DNA of 64,000 bases from Erythrobacter sp. SG61-1L (GTDB taxonomy: Bacteria > Pseudomonadota > Alphaproteobacteria > Sphingomonadales > Sphingomonadaceae). A model generated the notes under the pieces. It saw only the letters and a program-made list of their open reading frames with translations. It ran no database searches and was not told the origin of the DNA. The position numbers and the translations under genes are program-made. Location of the stretch: assembly GCF_001305965.1 (NCBI RefSeq), contig NZ_JXQC01000003.1, positions 806,001 through 870,000 of the forward strand, read 5' to 3'. The stretch's first letter is position 1, and each line of letters begins with the position of its first letter. Below are positions 19,796 to 27,269 of the stretch, piece by piece.

Positions 19796-21271
19796 ATGGG
19801 TTTGATCGTCGATAATTTCGCAGGTGGCGGTGGCGCCAGCACCGGGATCGAGGCCGCGCTGGGCCGGGCCGTGGATATCGCCATCAATCACGATGAACAG
19901 GCGATCCGGATGCACGAGGCCAATCATCCCGGTACCGTGCATATCCGCAACAACATCTGGCAGGTGGACCCGCGCGATGTGGTGCGACAGGCTGCCTCAA
20001 GCAGCGGCGCGGTAGGCGAGAATGGGCTTCCGCCGGTGGACCTCGCGTGGTTCAGCCCGGACTGCAAGCATTTCAGCAAGGCCAAGGGCGGGAAGCCGCG
20101 CGACAAAGGTATTCGCGATTTGGCCTGGGTGGTGGTGCTGTGGGCCAAGCGGGTGCGCCCCGCGCTGATCCTGCTGGAAAACGTGGAAGAATTCCGCACC
20201 TGGGGGCCGCTGTGCGAGCAGGGTTTCCCGATCAAGGAACGCGCCGGCGAGACGTTCGAGAAGTGGTGCAAGGAGTTGCGCAAGCTCGGCTACAAGCTGG
20301 AATTCAAGGAACTGCGCGCCTGCGACTATGGCGCGCCCACGATCCGCAAGCGGTTCTTCATGGTGGCGCGGTGCGACGGCAAGCCGATTGTCTGGCCCAA
20401 GCCGACGCATGGCAAGCCGGATAGCGCCGATGTGCAGGCGGGTCGGTTGAGGCCGTGGCGCACGGCGGCGGAAATCATCGACTGGTCGATTCCGTGCCCC
20501 AGCATCTTCGAGCGCAAGAAGCCTCTGGCCGAAAAGACCCTGCGGCGCATCGCGCACGGCATCATGAAATTCGTGGTGAACAACCCCAAGCCGTTCATCG
20601 TGCCACTGACGCATCACGGCAGCGACGGGCGGGTTTATGGGCTGGGCGATCCCCTGCAGACCGTAACGGCGGCTCACCGGGGCGAAATGGCGGTGGTGGC
20701 GCCGCATATCACCAAGTTCAGGGCTGGGGCGGTGGGCCATGGCGCAGACGAGCCGCTTTCAACCGTGGCCACCACGGGTTCGCAGCAGCGCGTCGTCACC
20801 AGCAACCTGATGAAGCTGCGCGGCACGAGAGATAGCCATATTCGCAGCAGCGCCGAGAGCGTGGAAGAGCCGCTGAGCACTATCAGCGCCGAGGGCACGC
20901 ACATGGCCGAAGTGCGGGCCTTCCTGATCAAATATTACGGCAACGAGCAGGACGGCCACGGGCTGTCCAACCCGCTCGGCACCGTGACTGTGCGGGATCG
21001 TTTCGGGCTGGTGACGGTGACGATCGAGGGCGAGGAATACGTCATCGTCGATATCGGCATGCGGATGCTGACCCCGCGCGAGTTGTTCAACGCGCAGGGC
21101 TTCCCGCCTGACTACATCATCGACGTGGACGCCACGGCCCGCCCGATCACGAAAACCGCCCAGGTGGCCAAGTGCGGCAATTCGGTGTGCCCGCCGCTGG
21201 CCGAGGCGCTGGCCCGGGCGAACTGGCACGAGGCGGTGGAAGCCGAGAGGGCCGATGCCCAAGCCGCCTAA
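19796..21271 (+). CDS. C5-cytosine DNA methyltransferase (phage)
   Basis: This 491-residue protein has motif I DNFAGGGG, the motif IV variant FSPDCKHFS (catalytic Cys90, with PDC instead of the usual PCQ), ENV at 128-130, IRKRFFMVAR (motif VIII) and C-terminal GNSVCPPLA (motif X). It methylates cytosine at C5, probably to protect phage DNA from host restriction. The region before motif IX holds four tandem repeats (about residues 266-410) with a PLxTV core. ATG 19796 is chosen because GGGGGAA precedes it by about eight bases; ATG 19781 is the alternative. No cognate restriction enzyme is nearby. Confidence 0.9.
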   Translation: MGLIVDNFAGGGGASTGIEAALGRAVDIAINHDEQAIRMHEANHPGTVHIRNNIWQVDPRDVVRQAASSSGAVGENGLPPVDLAWFSPDCKHFSKAKGGKPRDKGIRDLAWVVVLWAKRVRPALILLENVEEFRTWGPLCEQGFPIKERAGETFEKWCKELRKLGYKLEFKELRACDYGAPTIRKRFFMVARCDGKPIVWPKPTHGKPDSADVQAGRLRPWRTAAEIIDWSIPCPSIFERKKPLAEKTLRRIAHGIMKFVVNNPKPFIVPLTHHGSDGRVYGLGDPLQTVTAAHRGEMAVVAPHITKFRAGAVGHGADEPLSTVATTGSQQRVVTSNLMKLRGTRDSHIRSSAESVEEPLSTISAEGTHMAEVRAFLIKYYGNEQDGHGLSNPLGTVTVRDRFGLVTVTIEGEEYVIVDIGMRMLTPRELFNAQGFPPDYIIDVDATARPITKTAQVAKCGNSVCPPLAEALARANWHEAVEAERADAQAA

Positions 21272-21452
21272 GGCCTGGTCGCGCCGCCCAGCGCCGGCAC
21301 CGTGGACCCCGGAGGAAGATGACAAGATCCGCGAGATCACGCGCATCGGGCTGGGCAGCCATTTTTACGAGAGCGCGCTGCCTGGCCGGTCGTTCAGCGA
21401 GATTATTGAGCGGCGGCTGCAATTGGCTGAGCGAGGAGTGAAAAATTCTTGA
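21255..21452 (+). CDS. small Trp/Myb-like helix protein, phage early region
   Basis: This 65-residue protein overlaps the end of the methyltransferase gene by 17 bases. The motif WTPEEDDKIREI looks like the first helix of a SANT/Myb-type or GcrA-like DNA-binding fold. The N-terminus is Pro- and Arg-rich. It may be a small DNA-binding regulator. No family can be named. Confidence 0.6.
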   Translation: MPKPPKAWSRRPAPAPWTPEEDDKIREITRIGLGSHFYESALPGRSFSEIIERRLQLAERGVKNS

Positions 21453-21967
21453 GGAAGATGTGGAAGTGGCCAACCCGGACCGAATTGCAGGCCTTGCTGG
21501 ATTATGATCCATCGACGGGGGCGCTGACATGGCGCGCTCGCGGAGGGAAGTTCTCTTCCAGATGGAACGCTCGCTACGCGGGAAGGCAAGCCGGGACAAA
21601 AACCCCTGAGGGCTATGTTGTCGTCAAAATCAATGATCGCAATCATGGGGCCCACAGGGTCATTTGGGCTTTAATCCACGGCTGCTGGCCAGACTGTATC
21701 GATCACATCAACGGTGATGGAACGGACAATCGTCTCTCCAATCTTAGGGCAGTTAGTAGAGCGATCAATCAGCGTAACCAGAAGCGACATCGATCAAACA
21801 CTTCTGGCCGAACAGGCGTTCACTGGTTGGCGTCCCACGAGAAGTGGATTGCTCACATCAAGATTGATGGTCGCTCGATTCATCTTGGGCGCTTTGACGA
21901 CAAAGATTCTGCCATTGAGGCTCGTATAGTCGCAGAAGAGAAATTCGGATTTACTGGAAGACAGTAA
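21449..21967 (+). CDS. HNH endonuclease with AP2-type DNA-binding domain
   Basis: This 172-residue protein has the H-N-H core HRVIWALIHG...IDHINGDGTDNRLSNLR and a C-terminal AP2/ERF-like beta-sheet domain (NTSGRTGVHWLASHEKW onward). It is a typical free-standing phage homing endonuclease. A TTG start at 21449 overlaps the previous stop and has GAGGAG ten bases upstream; ATG 21458 is possible. The gene looks less GC-rich than its neighbours, in keeping with recent insertion. A second gene of the same architecture lies at 60049-60675. Confidence 0.88.
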   Translation: MRKMWKWPTRTELQALLDYDPSTGALTWRARGGKFSSRWNARYAGRQAGTKTPEGYVVVKINDRNHGAHRVIWALIHGCWPDCIDHINGDGTDNRLSNLRAVSRAINQRNQKRHRSNTSGRTGVHWLASHEKWIAHIKIDGRSIHLGRFDDKDSAIEARIVAEEKFGFTGRQ

Positions 21968-22024
21968 CTTCAAACTGAATGAAATATTTGAGAAATGGTC
22001 AGGGGTAAAAAATGAGGTCCCTAT

Positions 22025-22079
22025 GCGCTTTTCTTGACCATCTTCTACAGGGAGGACCCGCGCTTTTCTGCGCTTTTCT
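22025..22079. repeat. three copies of GCGCTTTTCT in an intergenic region
   Basis: Copies at 22025-22034, 22060-22069 and 22070-22079, the last two in direct tandem, lie in the 212-base gap before the next gene set. They may be regulator sites. Nothing else coding was seen in 21968-22179. Confidence 0.5.
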
Positions 22080-22179
22080 TTCAGTTTACTGTTGCATGTC
22101 TCGCTGATTTGACTATGTAGAAGCGCATCGGACGTGCCGCACCGATCCCGCAAGGGCTGGCAAATGGAAGGAATGACAG

Positions 22180-22449
22180 ATGCTTTCACACTCTCAACAA
22201 ATCGAGCGTTTCGGAATGACAACGGCAGAGGCGCACGCGATCCGCGACCGCGCGCAAGCGCTCCCTGGCCTCAATATCGCAGCCGCCCGCAATGCCTGGC
22301 GCGAGCTGCTGGAAGATATTCGCGGCTTGAATGATGGCCCGCATCCCGAAGCTATACGCCTTCATATGCTCAAGGCCATTTGCGACGGGGCAGGGATCGC
22401 AGGCGCGAAGGATGCGGCGCGCCAGTTCGCCGGTTTGGTGGCCGCCTGA
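22180..22449 (+). CDS. phage hypothetical protein, helical
   Basis: This 89-residue protein is predicted mostly helical, with no recognised domain. It is the first gene of the small-gene cluster after the repeat-bearing gap. An internal ATG at 22216 could also be the start. The gene that follows starts one base after its stop. Confidence 0.6.
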   Translation: MLSHSQQIERFGMTTAEAHAIRDRAQALPGLNIAAARNAWRELLEDIRGLNDGPHPEAIRLHMLKAICDGAGIAGAKDAARQFAGLVAA

Positions 22450-22450
22450 C

Positions 22451-22561
22451 ATGCCCGCCGCCGCAACAGTCCTATTCACCCTCGCGGCCATCGTGGCGCC
22501 CGTGTGCGTGGCGCTCGACCTTTACCGCGCTGTTCAACTCTGGCGCCTGTTGAGCGCCTAA
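22451..22561 (+). CDS. 36-residue single-pass membrane protein
   Basis: The ATG comes right after the previous stop codon. The product is one hydrophobic helix (about residues 5-23) with a short polar tail. Coupling to the upstream gene supports it as a real gene. The function is unknown. Confidence 0.5.
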   Translation: MPAAATVLFTLAAIVAPVCVALDLYRAVQLWRLLSA

Positions 22562-22576
22562 AGGGAGGCTTGAGCC

Positions 22577-22867
22577 ATGCCTTACAACTGGACCGAAGAG
22601 GAAGCAGAGATAGCCCGACTGGGCGCGATTGCTGACGCGATAGAGGTAGCGGGTTGCCGCGACCTTGGCGACGGGGTGGAGCGTTGCGACGGTGAGCCCG
22701 GCGATATGTGGAGCGTTTACTTCCACTTCACCCCCGAATGGGCGAACGATCCGAACGAGTTGCGCGGGGCCATGTGCATCGCCGACCGCAACACATTGAA
22801 AGAGGCGGAATCCTATGCGGCCCAGCTGGCGGCCCGCTTTACCCTTCCGGTCAACCTCTTTGTATAG
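22577..22867 (+). CDS. phage hypothetical acidic protein
   Basis: This 96-residue acidic protein has a good Shine-Dalgarno (GGGAGGCTTGAGCC). Segments such as DMWSVYFHFTPEWAND suggest a small alpha/beta fold. No family is recognised. Confidence 0.65.
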   Translation: MPYNWTEEEAEIARLGAIADAIEVAGCRDLGDGVERCDGEPGDMWSVYFHFTPEWANDPNELRGAMCIADRNTLKEAESYAAQLAARFTLPVNLFV

Positions 22868-22953
22868 CCGAAACGGGGCGCCGTTGTGCGCCCCGTCGCG
22901 TGGGACCTGTCCGCCCCGCGCCCGATGATGGCAGGACATAGGGAATTGAGACG

Positions 22954-23148
22954 ATGACACGCGAATTCACGAAAGCCGAGACGATGGCAAGGTTTGTTAA
23001 AATTGACGCTTTTGAAGGTAAGTTCTGCGTTATGATCGCTTTTGATGATGATATGGATTGCCTTGTTTTTGGCAGCGCCAAACGGGCGAAGGAAGAAGGC
23101 GAGCGCATGGCTCGCCTTCACTCGTGCGAGTTGCGAGTTGCATTATGA
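22954..23148 (+). CDS. phage hypothetical protein
   Basis: This 64-residue protein has a beta-like stretch (FVKIDAFEGKFCVMIAF) and a basic helix (AKRAKEEGERMARL). Its stop overlaps the start of the next gene (ATGA), so the two are coupled. Confidence 0.6.
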   Translation: MTREFTKAETMARFVKIDAFEGKFCVMIAFDDDMDCLVFGSAKRAKEEGERMARLHSCELRVAL

Positions 23149-23438
23149 GCAAGTCCTCCATCAGCACATTCGAGTTGTTCCAGCGGTTCCCCGATCAGGA
23201 AAGCGCCCGTCTCTATTTCGAGGCGGCGCGCTGGCCTGACGGGGCTGCCTGCCCCGCCTGTGGCTCAAGCGCTCAATGGCCCACTGTCGATCCGGAAGAC
23301 CGCCTATTCTGGCACCCGGAGCACGATGGCGAGGAATTCACCCGCGAAGAGGTGCTAGCGATCATTGGAACGCCGAAGCGCTGCACAAGAACGGCTGAAT
23401 TTGACTTTGGTGCCCCTGTTCTGGCGGAGGCAGCATAA
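23145..23438 (+). CDS. protein with IS1595-type transposase zinc ribbon
   Basis: This 97-residue protein has an N-terminal half (STFELFQRFPDQESARLYF, RWPDGAACPACGSS) that matches the zinc-ribbon head of IS1595/ISXO2-type transposases. The usual second CxxC and the DDE catalytic domain are missing. The C-terminal half is acidic and ends in FDFGAPVLAEAA. It appears to be a domesticated or eroded DNA-binding module inside an otherwise regular phage gene cluster, with coupled starts on both sides. Confidence 0.65.
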   Translation: MSKSSISTFELFQRFPDQESARLYFEAARWPDGAACPACGSSAQWPTVDPEDRLFWHPEHDGEEFTREEVLAIIGTPKRCTRTAEFDFGAPVLAEAA

Positions 23439-23674
23439 TGACAAGGCAATCCGATATTATACCGCCAGAGCCTCCCCGATGGATCATCCGCGAAGGTTGC
23501 AGCGTCGCTATGCTGCGTCGGCCTGATTATGCCAGCGCCATGGAACGAGCGCGATATATCGGCTTCACCGATCCGGAAAAGGTGCGCTTGATTGACAATG
23601 GCGAGGATTGGAAAGCGATATGGGAGGCTGAAAAGGCGTTGGCGACAGGGCAGCCAATCAAGTTTCCTGCCTGA
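23438..23674 (+). CDS. phage hypothetical protein
   Basis: This 78-residue protein starts on the last base of the upstream stop (TAATG). It carries WIIREGCSVAMLRRPDY and a helical C-terminus. The family is not recognised. About 108 non-coding bases follow. Confidence 0.6.
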   Translation: MTRQSDIIPPEPPRWIIREGCSVAMLRRPDYASAMERARYIGFTDPEKVRLIDNGEDWKAIWEAEKALATGQPIKFPA

Positions 23675-23782
23675 CCCCCTACCGGTGAAATCCAGCGGCC
23701 GTTGCGACGCATACTCTACCCGTGATACCAATGCGGCGCCGGACATGCTCGCCCGGCCGCTGAACAGAGCAAGAGGAAGGAA

Positions 23783-24094
23783 ATGACGATGACCGAAGAA
23801 CACTGCCAGACTTGCGGTAAGGCATGGCCGATTCACCAACTCGACGCCAAGCCGCTGCTGTTGAAGCGCCGCCCCGGCTTCAAAGGCTGGATCATGCGCC
23901 GCCTGCAACTCTGGATGTTGATCAACGCCCAGGATGAGGGCGCTGAATTCGACTATCTGGAAGGGCCCTGCTGTTACGGTCCGGGATATGTCGAGGCTGA
24001 GCCAGATCCATCAGGCGAAGTCACGCGCAAGCAATGGATTGAATTGGGCCGCGAGGTAGACAACGCAGCCCTTAGCTTCGCGTTCAAGCCATGA
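23783..24094 (+). CDS. phage hypothetical Cys-containing protein
   Basis: This 103-residue protein has CQTCGK near the N-terminus and GPCCYGPGY near residue 62, so it may bind zinc. GAGGAAGGA precedes the start. Its stop overlaps the ligase start (ATGA), which suggests joint function or at least joint expression with the ligase. Confidence 0.6.
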   Translation: MTMTEEHCQTCGKAWPIHQLDAKPLLLKRRPGFKGWIMRRLQLWMLINAQDEGAEFDYLEGPCCYGPGYVEAEPDPSGEVTRKQWIELGREVDNAALSFAFKP

Positions 24095-24765
24095 CGGCTC
24101 CAACCGAACTCTGCCAGCTCGCCAGCACATGGGCGGGATCGATCCTGCCCGGTGGCTGGATGGCCGAGGAAAAGCGTGACGGATGGCGCGCGCTCTACAT
24201 GCGCGGCCTTGATGGCAAGCCCAGGCTCTACACACGCAACGGACACCCTATCGAGGGAACCGGGCACATCGTCCACCGTCTCGGCCTACTCGAGCGCGTC
24301 GCGGGCCAACCCTTGGTGATCGACGGCGAATTTCAGGTCGATGGCACGCTTGATGCGACCAAACACTGGTGCGAACGCGGATGGCGTCACGGAGGCGAGG
24401 CGGGCCTGCTCTACGCCTTCGACGTGGTGCCCATGGTCAATTGGGTGCGAGGGGGCTGGGAATGGCCACAGGAGCGCCGCAAGGCATGGCTGCAGAGCCT
24501 TGCCGCCCAGGTCGAGGCCGACGCCTCGTTGCAATGGGAATGGCGCCCCGGCAGTCGCGGCGCGGACGAGGGCCGGGAAGCGGTCAAGGTCTTGCCCCAT
24601 GGCTGGGCATTCGGCGTGCATGACGTGCGCGACGCGGCTTGTCGGGTATGGGGATCAGGCGGTGAGGGGATCATGCTTAAAGACCCGGCTGCGCCCTATC
24701 TGCGCAATCGGAACGGCGCGTGGCAGAAGGTCAAGCGCGTGGAGCAATTCAGGAGGGCAGCGTGA
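24091..24765 (+). CDS. minimal ATP-dependent DNA ligase-like adenylation domain
   Basis: The product has 224 residues. Nucleotidyltransferase motifs are present: motif I EEKRDGWR with candidate lysine 28, motif III VIDGEF near 78, motif IV GGEGIMLKD near 190 and motif V WQKVKR near 213. It ends right after motif V, so the OB-fold domain of normal ligases is missing. A stand-alone adenylation domain could seal nicks with a partner, adenylate another substrate or be a relic. The motifs are well kept, which argues for function. Confidence 0.75.
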   Translation: MTAPTELCQLASTWAGSILPGGWMAEEKRDGWRALYMRGLDGKPRLYTRNGHPIEGTGHIVHRLGLLERVAGQPLVIDGEFQVDGTLDATKHWCERGWRHGGEAGLLYAFDVVPMVNWVRGGWEWPQERRKAWLQSLAAQVEADASLQWEWRPGSRGADEGREAVKVLPHGWAFGVHDVRDAACRVWGSGGEGIMLKDPAAPYLRNRNGAWQKVKRVEQFRRAA

Positions 24766-25148
24766 GCGATTATCGTCAATTTCAGGACGCCCTGCTTAGC
24801 CGCATGAGTGATGCTTTCGGAATCCGATATGATTTGCTGGCGGCAGATTATCGGGCCTGTAATCCGACCATCACCGGAAAAATGCTGCGCCTTGCGATGA
24901 TTGGCGAGCCGAGAAAATGGAAACGTGCTTGGCGCCTATACTTTCAGGCCAACGGCAAGAATGTAGCACGCTCGCCATTTTCGCAGGCAATTGCCGATCT
25001 TCGCTTCGAAATTATGAAGCGCCGAATGCATCAGATGCACATGCGTGTTTACGAACAATGGCTTGCCGAGAAACACGCCACCCTACCGGCTCAATCCAAC
25101 ACCACCCCTACCGAGGCAATCAGCGGAGGCGCGATCGATGCAGCTTAA
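24762..25148 (+). CDS. phage hypothetical helical protein
   Basis: This 128-residue protein starts with GTG in GTGA overlap with the ligase stop, preceded by AGGAGGG. It is rich in aromatic and basic residues (YFQANGKNVARSPFSQ, EIMKRRMHQMHMRVYEQW). The C-terminal tail is disordered-looking. It may act with the ligase-like protein. No domain is recognised. Confidence 0.6.
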   Translation: MSDYRQFQDALLSRMSDAFGIRYDLLAADYRACNPTITGKMLRLAMIGEPRKWKRAWRLYFQANGKNVARSPFSQAIADLRFEIMKRRMHQMHMRVYEQWLAEKHATLPAQSNTTPTEAISGGAIDAA

Positions 25149-25326
25149 GGGCAAATACCGGATCGTCATCGAGGGCGACACCGATGTGTTCGATCAGGGC
25201 GGCGCCGACCCGCGCCTGATCGGATACCTGATGCAGCGGCTGATGTGCGGCCATGAGGCGCATATGCCGGAACTCAAATACTGGAACATCACCGTGCGAT
25301 GCGAGGAAGGGGAGGTAAGTTCGTGA
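25138..25326 (+). CDS. phage hypothetical small protein
   Basis: This 62-residue protein starts inside the end of the previous gene and ends in overlap with the next (GTGA). No domain is recognised. Confidence 0.55.
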   Translation: MQLKGKYRIVIEGDTDVFDQGGADPRLIGYLMQRLMCGHEAHMPELKYWNITVRCEEGEVSS

Positions 25327-25856
25327 GTGGCATTATTGAGGAGAATGAGACGGTTCAGGCACAGGCGGAAGCGTTGTGGGCGCGGATCTCTGGTGCGCTT
25401 GAGAAGGTATCGATGGCTTCCGCCAGTGCAGCAGTGGCCAATCCTAATGCGGTCCAGCTCATTCTAAGCAAGGCGGAAAAGAACCTCATTCGTGTTGCCA
25501 CACGCGACCAAGGCGTGCCGGGGTTCGATGAGGTGGAAATCCCCCAGCCGCGCGGCCCTACCGTATGTTTCAGGGGAAGGATGCTGGCCGACACGCAATG
25601 GACCACGCGCGGCACAGATCCGCTGCTGATCTCGCTGGAGCTATGGGAGACGGAGGCCGGCGCTCTGGTGGCGGCTGCATTCAGCGAACCGGCAGGGCGC
25701 GAGGACGGCTTCGAGGACTGCCGCGTGCTGGTCGTGGACCCTACCGCTGATATCCAGGCCGCGCATTTCGCGGTGATGGAGCATTTCCAGTGGGCCGACC
25801 GGGCCAGGTCCATGGTACGCGAACTCGGCTGGGATTTGCGGCAGGAGGTGGCGTGA
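25323..25856 (+). CDS. phage hypothetical protein
   Basis: This 177-residue protein starts with GTG overlapping the previous stop. An N-terminal helical part (EENETVQAQAEALWARIS) is followed by a beta-rich part. No family is recognised. Codon structure and coupling to both neighbours support it as real. Confidence 0.65.
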   Translation: MSGIIEENETVQAQAEALWARISGALEKVSMASASAAVANPNAVQLILSKAEKNLIRVATRDQGVPGFDEVEIPQPRGPTVCFRGRMLADTQWTTRGTDPLLISLELWETEAGALVAAAFSEPAGREDGFEDCRVLVVDPTADIQAAHFAVMEHFQWADRARSMVRELGWDLRQEVA

Positions 25857-26161
25857 TGTGCTGGGATTGCTGGACGCAGGAGGGCTCGCCCAAGCTGAAC
25901 ACCCCTGAAATCGTGCAGGCCGCAGCCATGGCGGCCGAACTCAACGAATTCGGAGCGCTGCACATCATCCTTGCCGACTTCAATATCGATGATGATGACA
26001 TCGCGTTCTGCAGGTCACTTGCGGATGAACTGACCGAAGGCGACGCGAGGTTTCTCGACCTGTTTGAGCCAATGAGCATTGAAGAAAGGGCAAGCTGTTT
26101 AGGGCTTGCTGATGGCTATTGGGAGGTGCGTGATGTTCCTGATCCGAGCAACAACCGTTGA
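25856..26161 (+). CDS. phage hypothetical acidic protein
   Basis: This 101-residue, strongly acidic protein has CWDCW near the N-terminus and HIILADFNIDDDDIAF in the middle. ATG 25856 shares a base with the upstream stop and has AGGAGG seven bases before it. The function is unknown. Confidence 0.6.
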   Translation: MCWDCWTQEGSPKLNTPEIVQAAAMAAELNEFGALHIILADFNIDDDDIAFCRSLADELTEGDARFLDLFEPMSIEERASCLGLADGYWEVRDVPDPSNNR

Positions 26162-26333
26162 AAACGGTCTTAAGACCATGTGGGTCGCCTACGCGAAGAG
26201 CGAGGCCAATGCCGAACACATCGCGGGAATGTATCGCGCGACCGGGCATGACGATGTCCGCATCCGCGACCTTGAGGCCGAGGACGACTTCATCGCCATC
26301 CCGCGCCTTGAGAGGGAGAAGGGAAATGGGTGA
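26133..26333 (+). CDS. phage hypothetical small protein
   Basis: This 66-residue protein, with GGGAGG before its ATG, overlaps the upstream gene in another frame and the downstream gene by eight bases. No domain is recognised. Confidence 0.55.
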   Translation: MFLIRATTVENGLKTMWVAYAKSEANAEHIAGMYRATGHDDVRIRDLEAEDDFIAIPRLEREKGNG

Positions 26334-26568
26334 AGCCAGCAAAGCCACTCAGGCTGTTCAACGTGCCTTATGCGGGTTTGGAATGGTCGAAATGGATATG
26401 AACGAGGTTGCAGGAAAAATCGGAGCGGCGCTTTCCCGAGTAGGTGCTGCAATTGAATGCGTCGGGCTTGATGAGTGCGAGCATCTCGATGAGACTGAAA
26501 CAACTGCACCACCCCTATCCCGGCTTACCGAAGCGGGAAGGGGCCCTACCGGGGGAATTGAGCCGTGA
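26326..26568 (+). CDS. phage hypothetical small protein
   Basis: This 80-residue protein has GAGAAGGGAA before its ATG and GTGA coupling to hicB. It sits where a HicA toxin would normally be, but it does not resemble HicA: it lacks the basic GSHHxF-type motif and is acidic. Confidence 0.55.
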   Translation: MGEASKATQAVQRALCGFGMVEMDMNEVAGKIGAALSRVGAAIECVGLDECEHLDETETTAPPLSRLTEAGRGPTGGIEP

Positions 26569-26963
26569 TCTACCACTTCGCCATCGTCCATAAAGATCCG
26601 GGCTCGGCCTACGGCGTGACGTTCCCCGGCCTGCCCGGATGCTTCTCCGCAGCCGATACGCAGGACGAGATCGTGCCGAACGCGGTCGAGGCGCTGGCGC
26701 TATGGCTTGAGGGGGAAGGGGAGCGCGTGCCCATTGGGCTCGACGAGGTGCGCGCGACACACGCCGATGATCTGGCAGCCGGAGCGTTCATCGTCTCGGT
26801 GCCGCTGATCCGCAACAGCGGAAAGATGGTGCGGGCCAATATCTCGATGGATGGAGGGGCGCTTGCGGCGATCGATGCCGCTGCAGAGGAGCGCGGGCTT
26901 ACCCGCAGCGCGTTTCTGGCTCAGGCCGCGCGTAATGAGATGGCTGGGGGAGTAGTCAAGTAA
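26565..26963 (+). CDS. orphan HicB-like antitoxin with C-terminal ribbon-helix-helix
   Basis: This 132-residue protein has an N-terminal degenerate RNase-H-like HicB fold (YGVTFPGLPGCFSAADT). An RHH DNA-binding tail follows (RANISMDGGALAAIDAAAEE). HicB neutralises the HicA mRNase and represses its own promoter. No HicA-like ORF exists on either side, so this is an orphan. It may neutralise a host HicA or act as a plain repressor. It is the last plus-strand gene of the left arm. Confidence 0.82.
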   Translation: MIYHFAIVHKDPGSAYGVTFPGLPGCFSAADTQDEIVPNAVEALALWLEGEGERVPIGLDEVRATHADDLAAGAFIVSVPLIRNSGKMVRANISMDGGALAAIDAAAEERGLTRSAFLAQAARNEMAGGVVK

Positions 26964-27269
26964 TTCTTGACGACTGCTGCTGGTTGCTGCGGGCCGGTCG
27001 CTACTCCGGCTCCTATCGTAACGCTATGATCACTCGCGCTATTGTCAGTCTCAGAATGGCGCCATTTCTAACATCAGCCAGCCCCGGGATATATGGCCCA
27101 AGGGCGGGAATTGCACCCGCGTTCTCCATTCCTGCGCTTCTGCCTTTCAGCGCCGCCGCAGCACCGCCCCAATACCATCGCACCCCTACCATGGCAAACA
27201 AGGGCGGCGCGCGTGCCCGTCACGCCGCCCCTGCCTCGCACCGAGGGGGAGAGGAACCCTCGGCCGATC
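26964..27269. other. non-coding gap between convergent left arm and late operon
   Basis: These 306 bases have no convincing gene. They contain a hairpin GCGGG-TGCAATT-CCCGC on the minus strand near 27105-27121 and the late-operon terminator described separately. The rest shows no further pattern. Confidence 0.6.
27202..27230 (-). terminator. terminator at the end of the late operon
   Basis: GGGCGGCG pairs with CGCCGCCC across a 13-base loop. On the minus strand TTGTTTG follows. It lies 40 bases past the last late gene. Confidence 0.65.

Noticed and set aside
26326-26568. HicA toxin partner for HicB
   Set aside because: The product is acidic and lacks HicA motifs.
27090-27170. Possible tRNA-like sequence on the minus strand (T-arm-like GCGGG-TGCAATT-CCCGC)
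   Set aside because: No matching 5' acceptor strand or anticodon arm could be found in the right place, so it is kept as a hairpin only.
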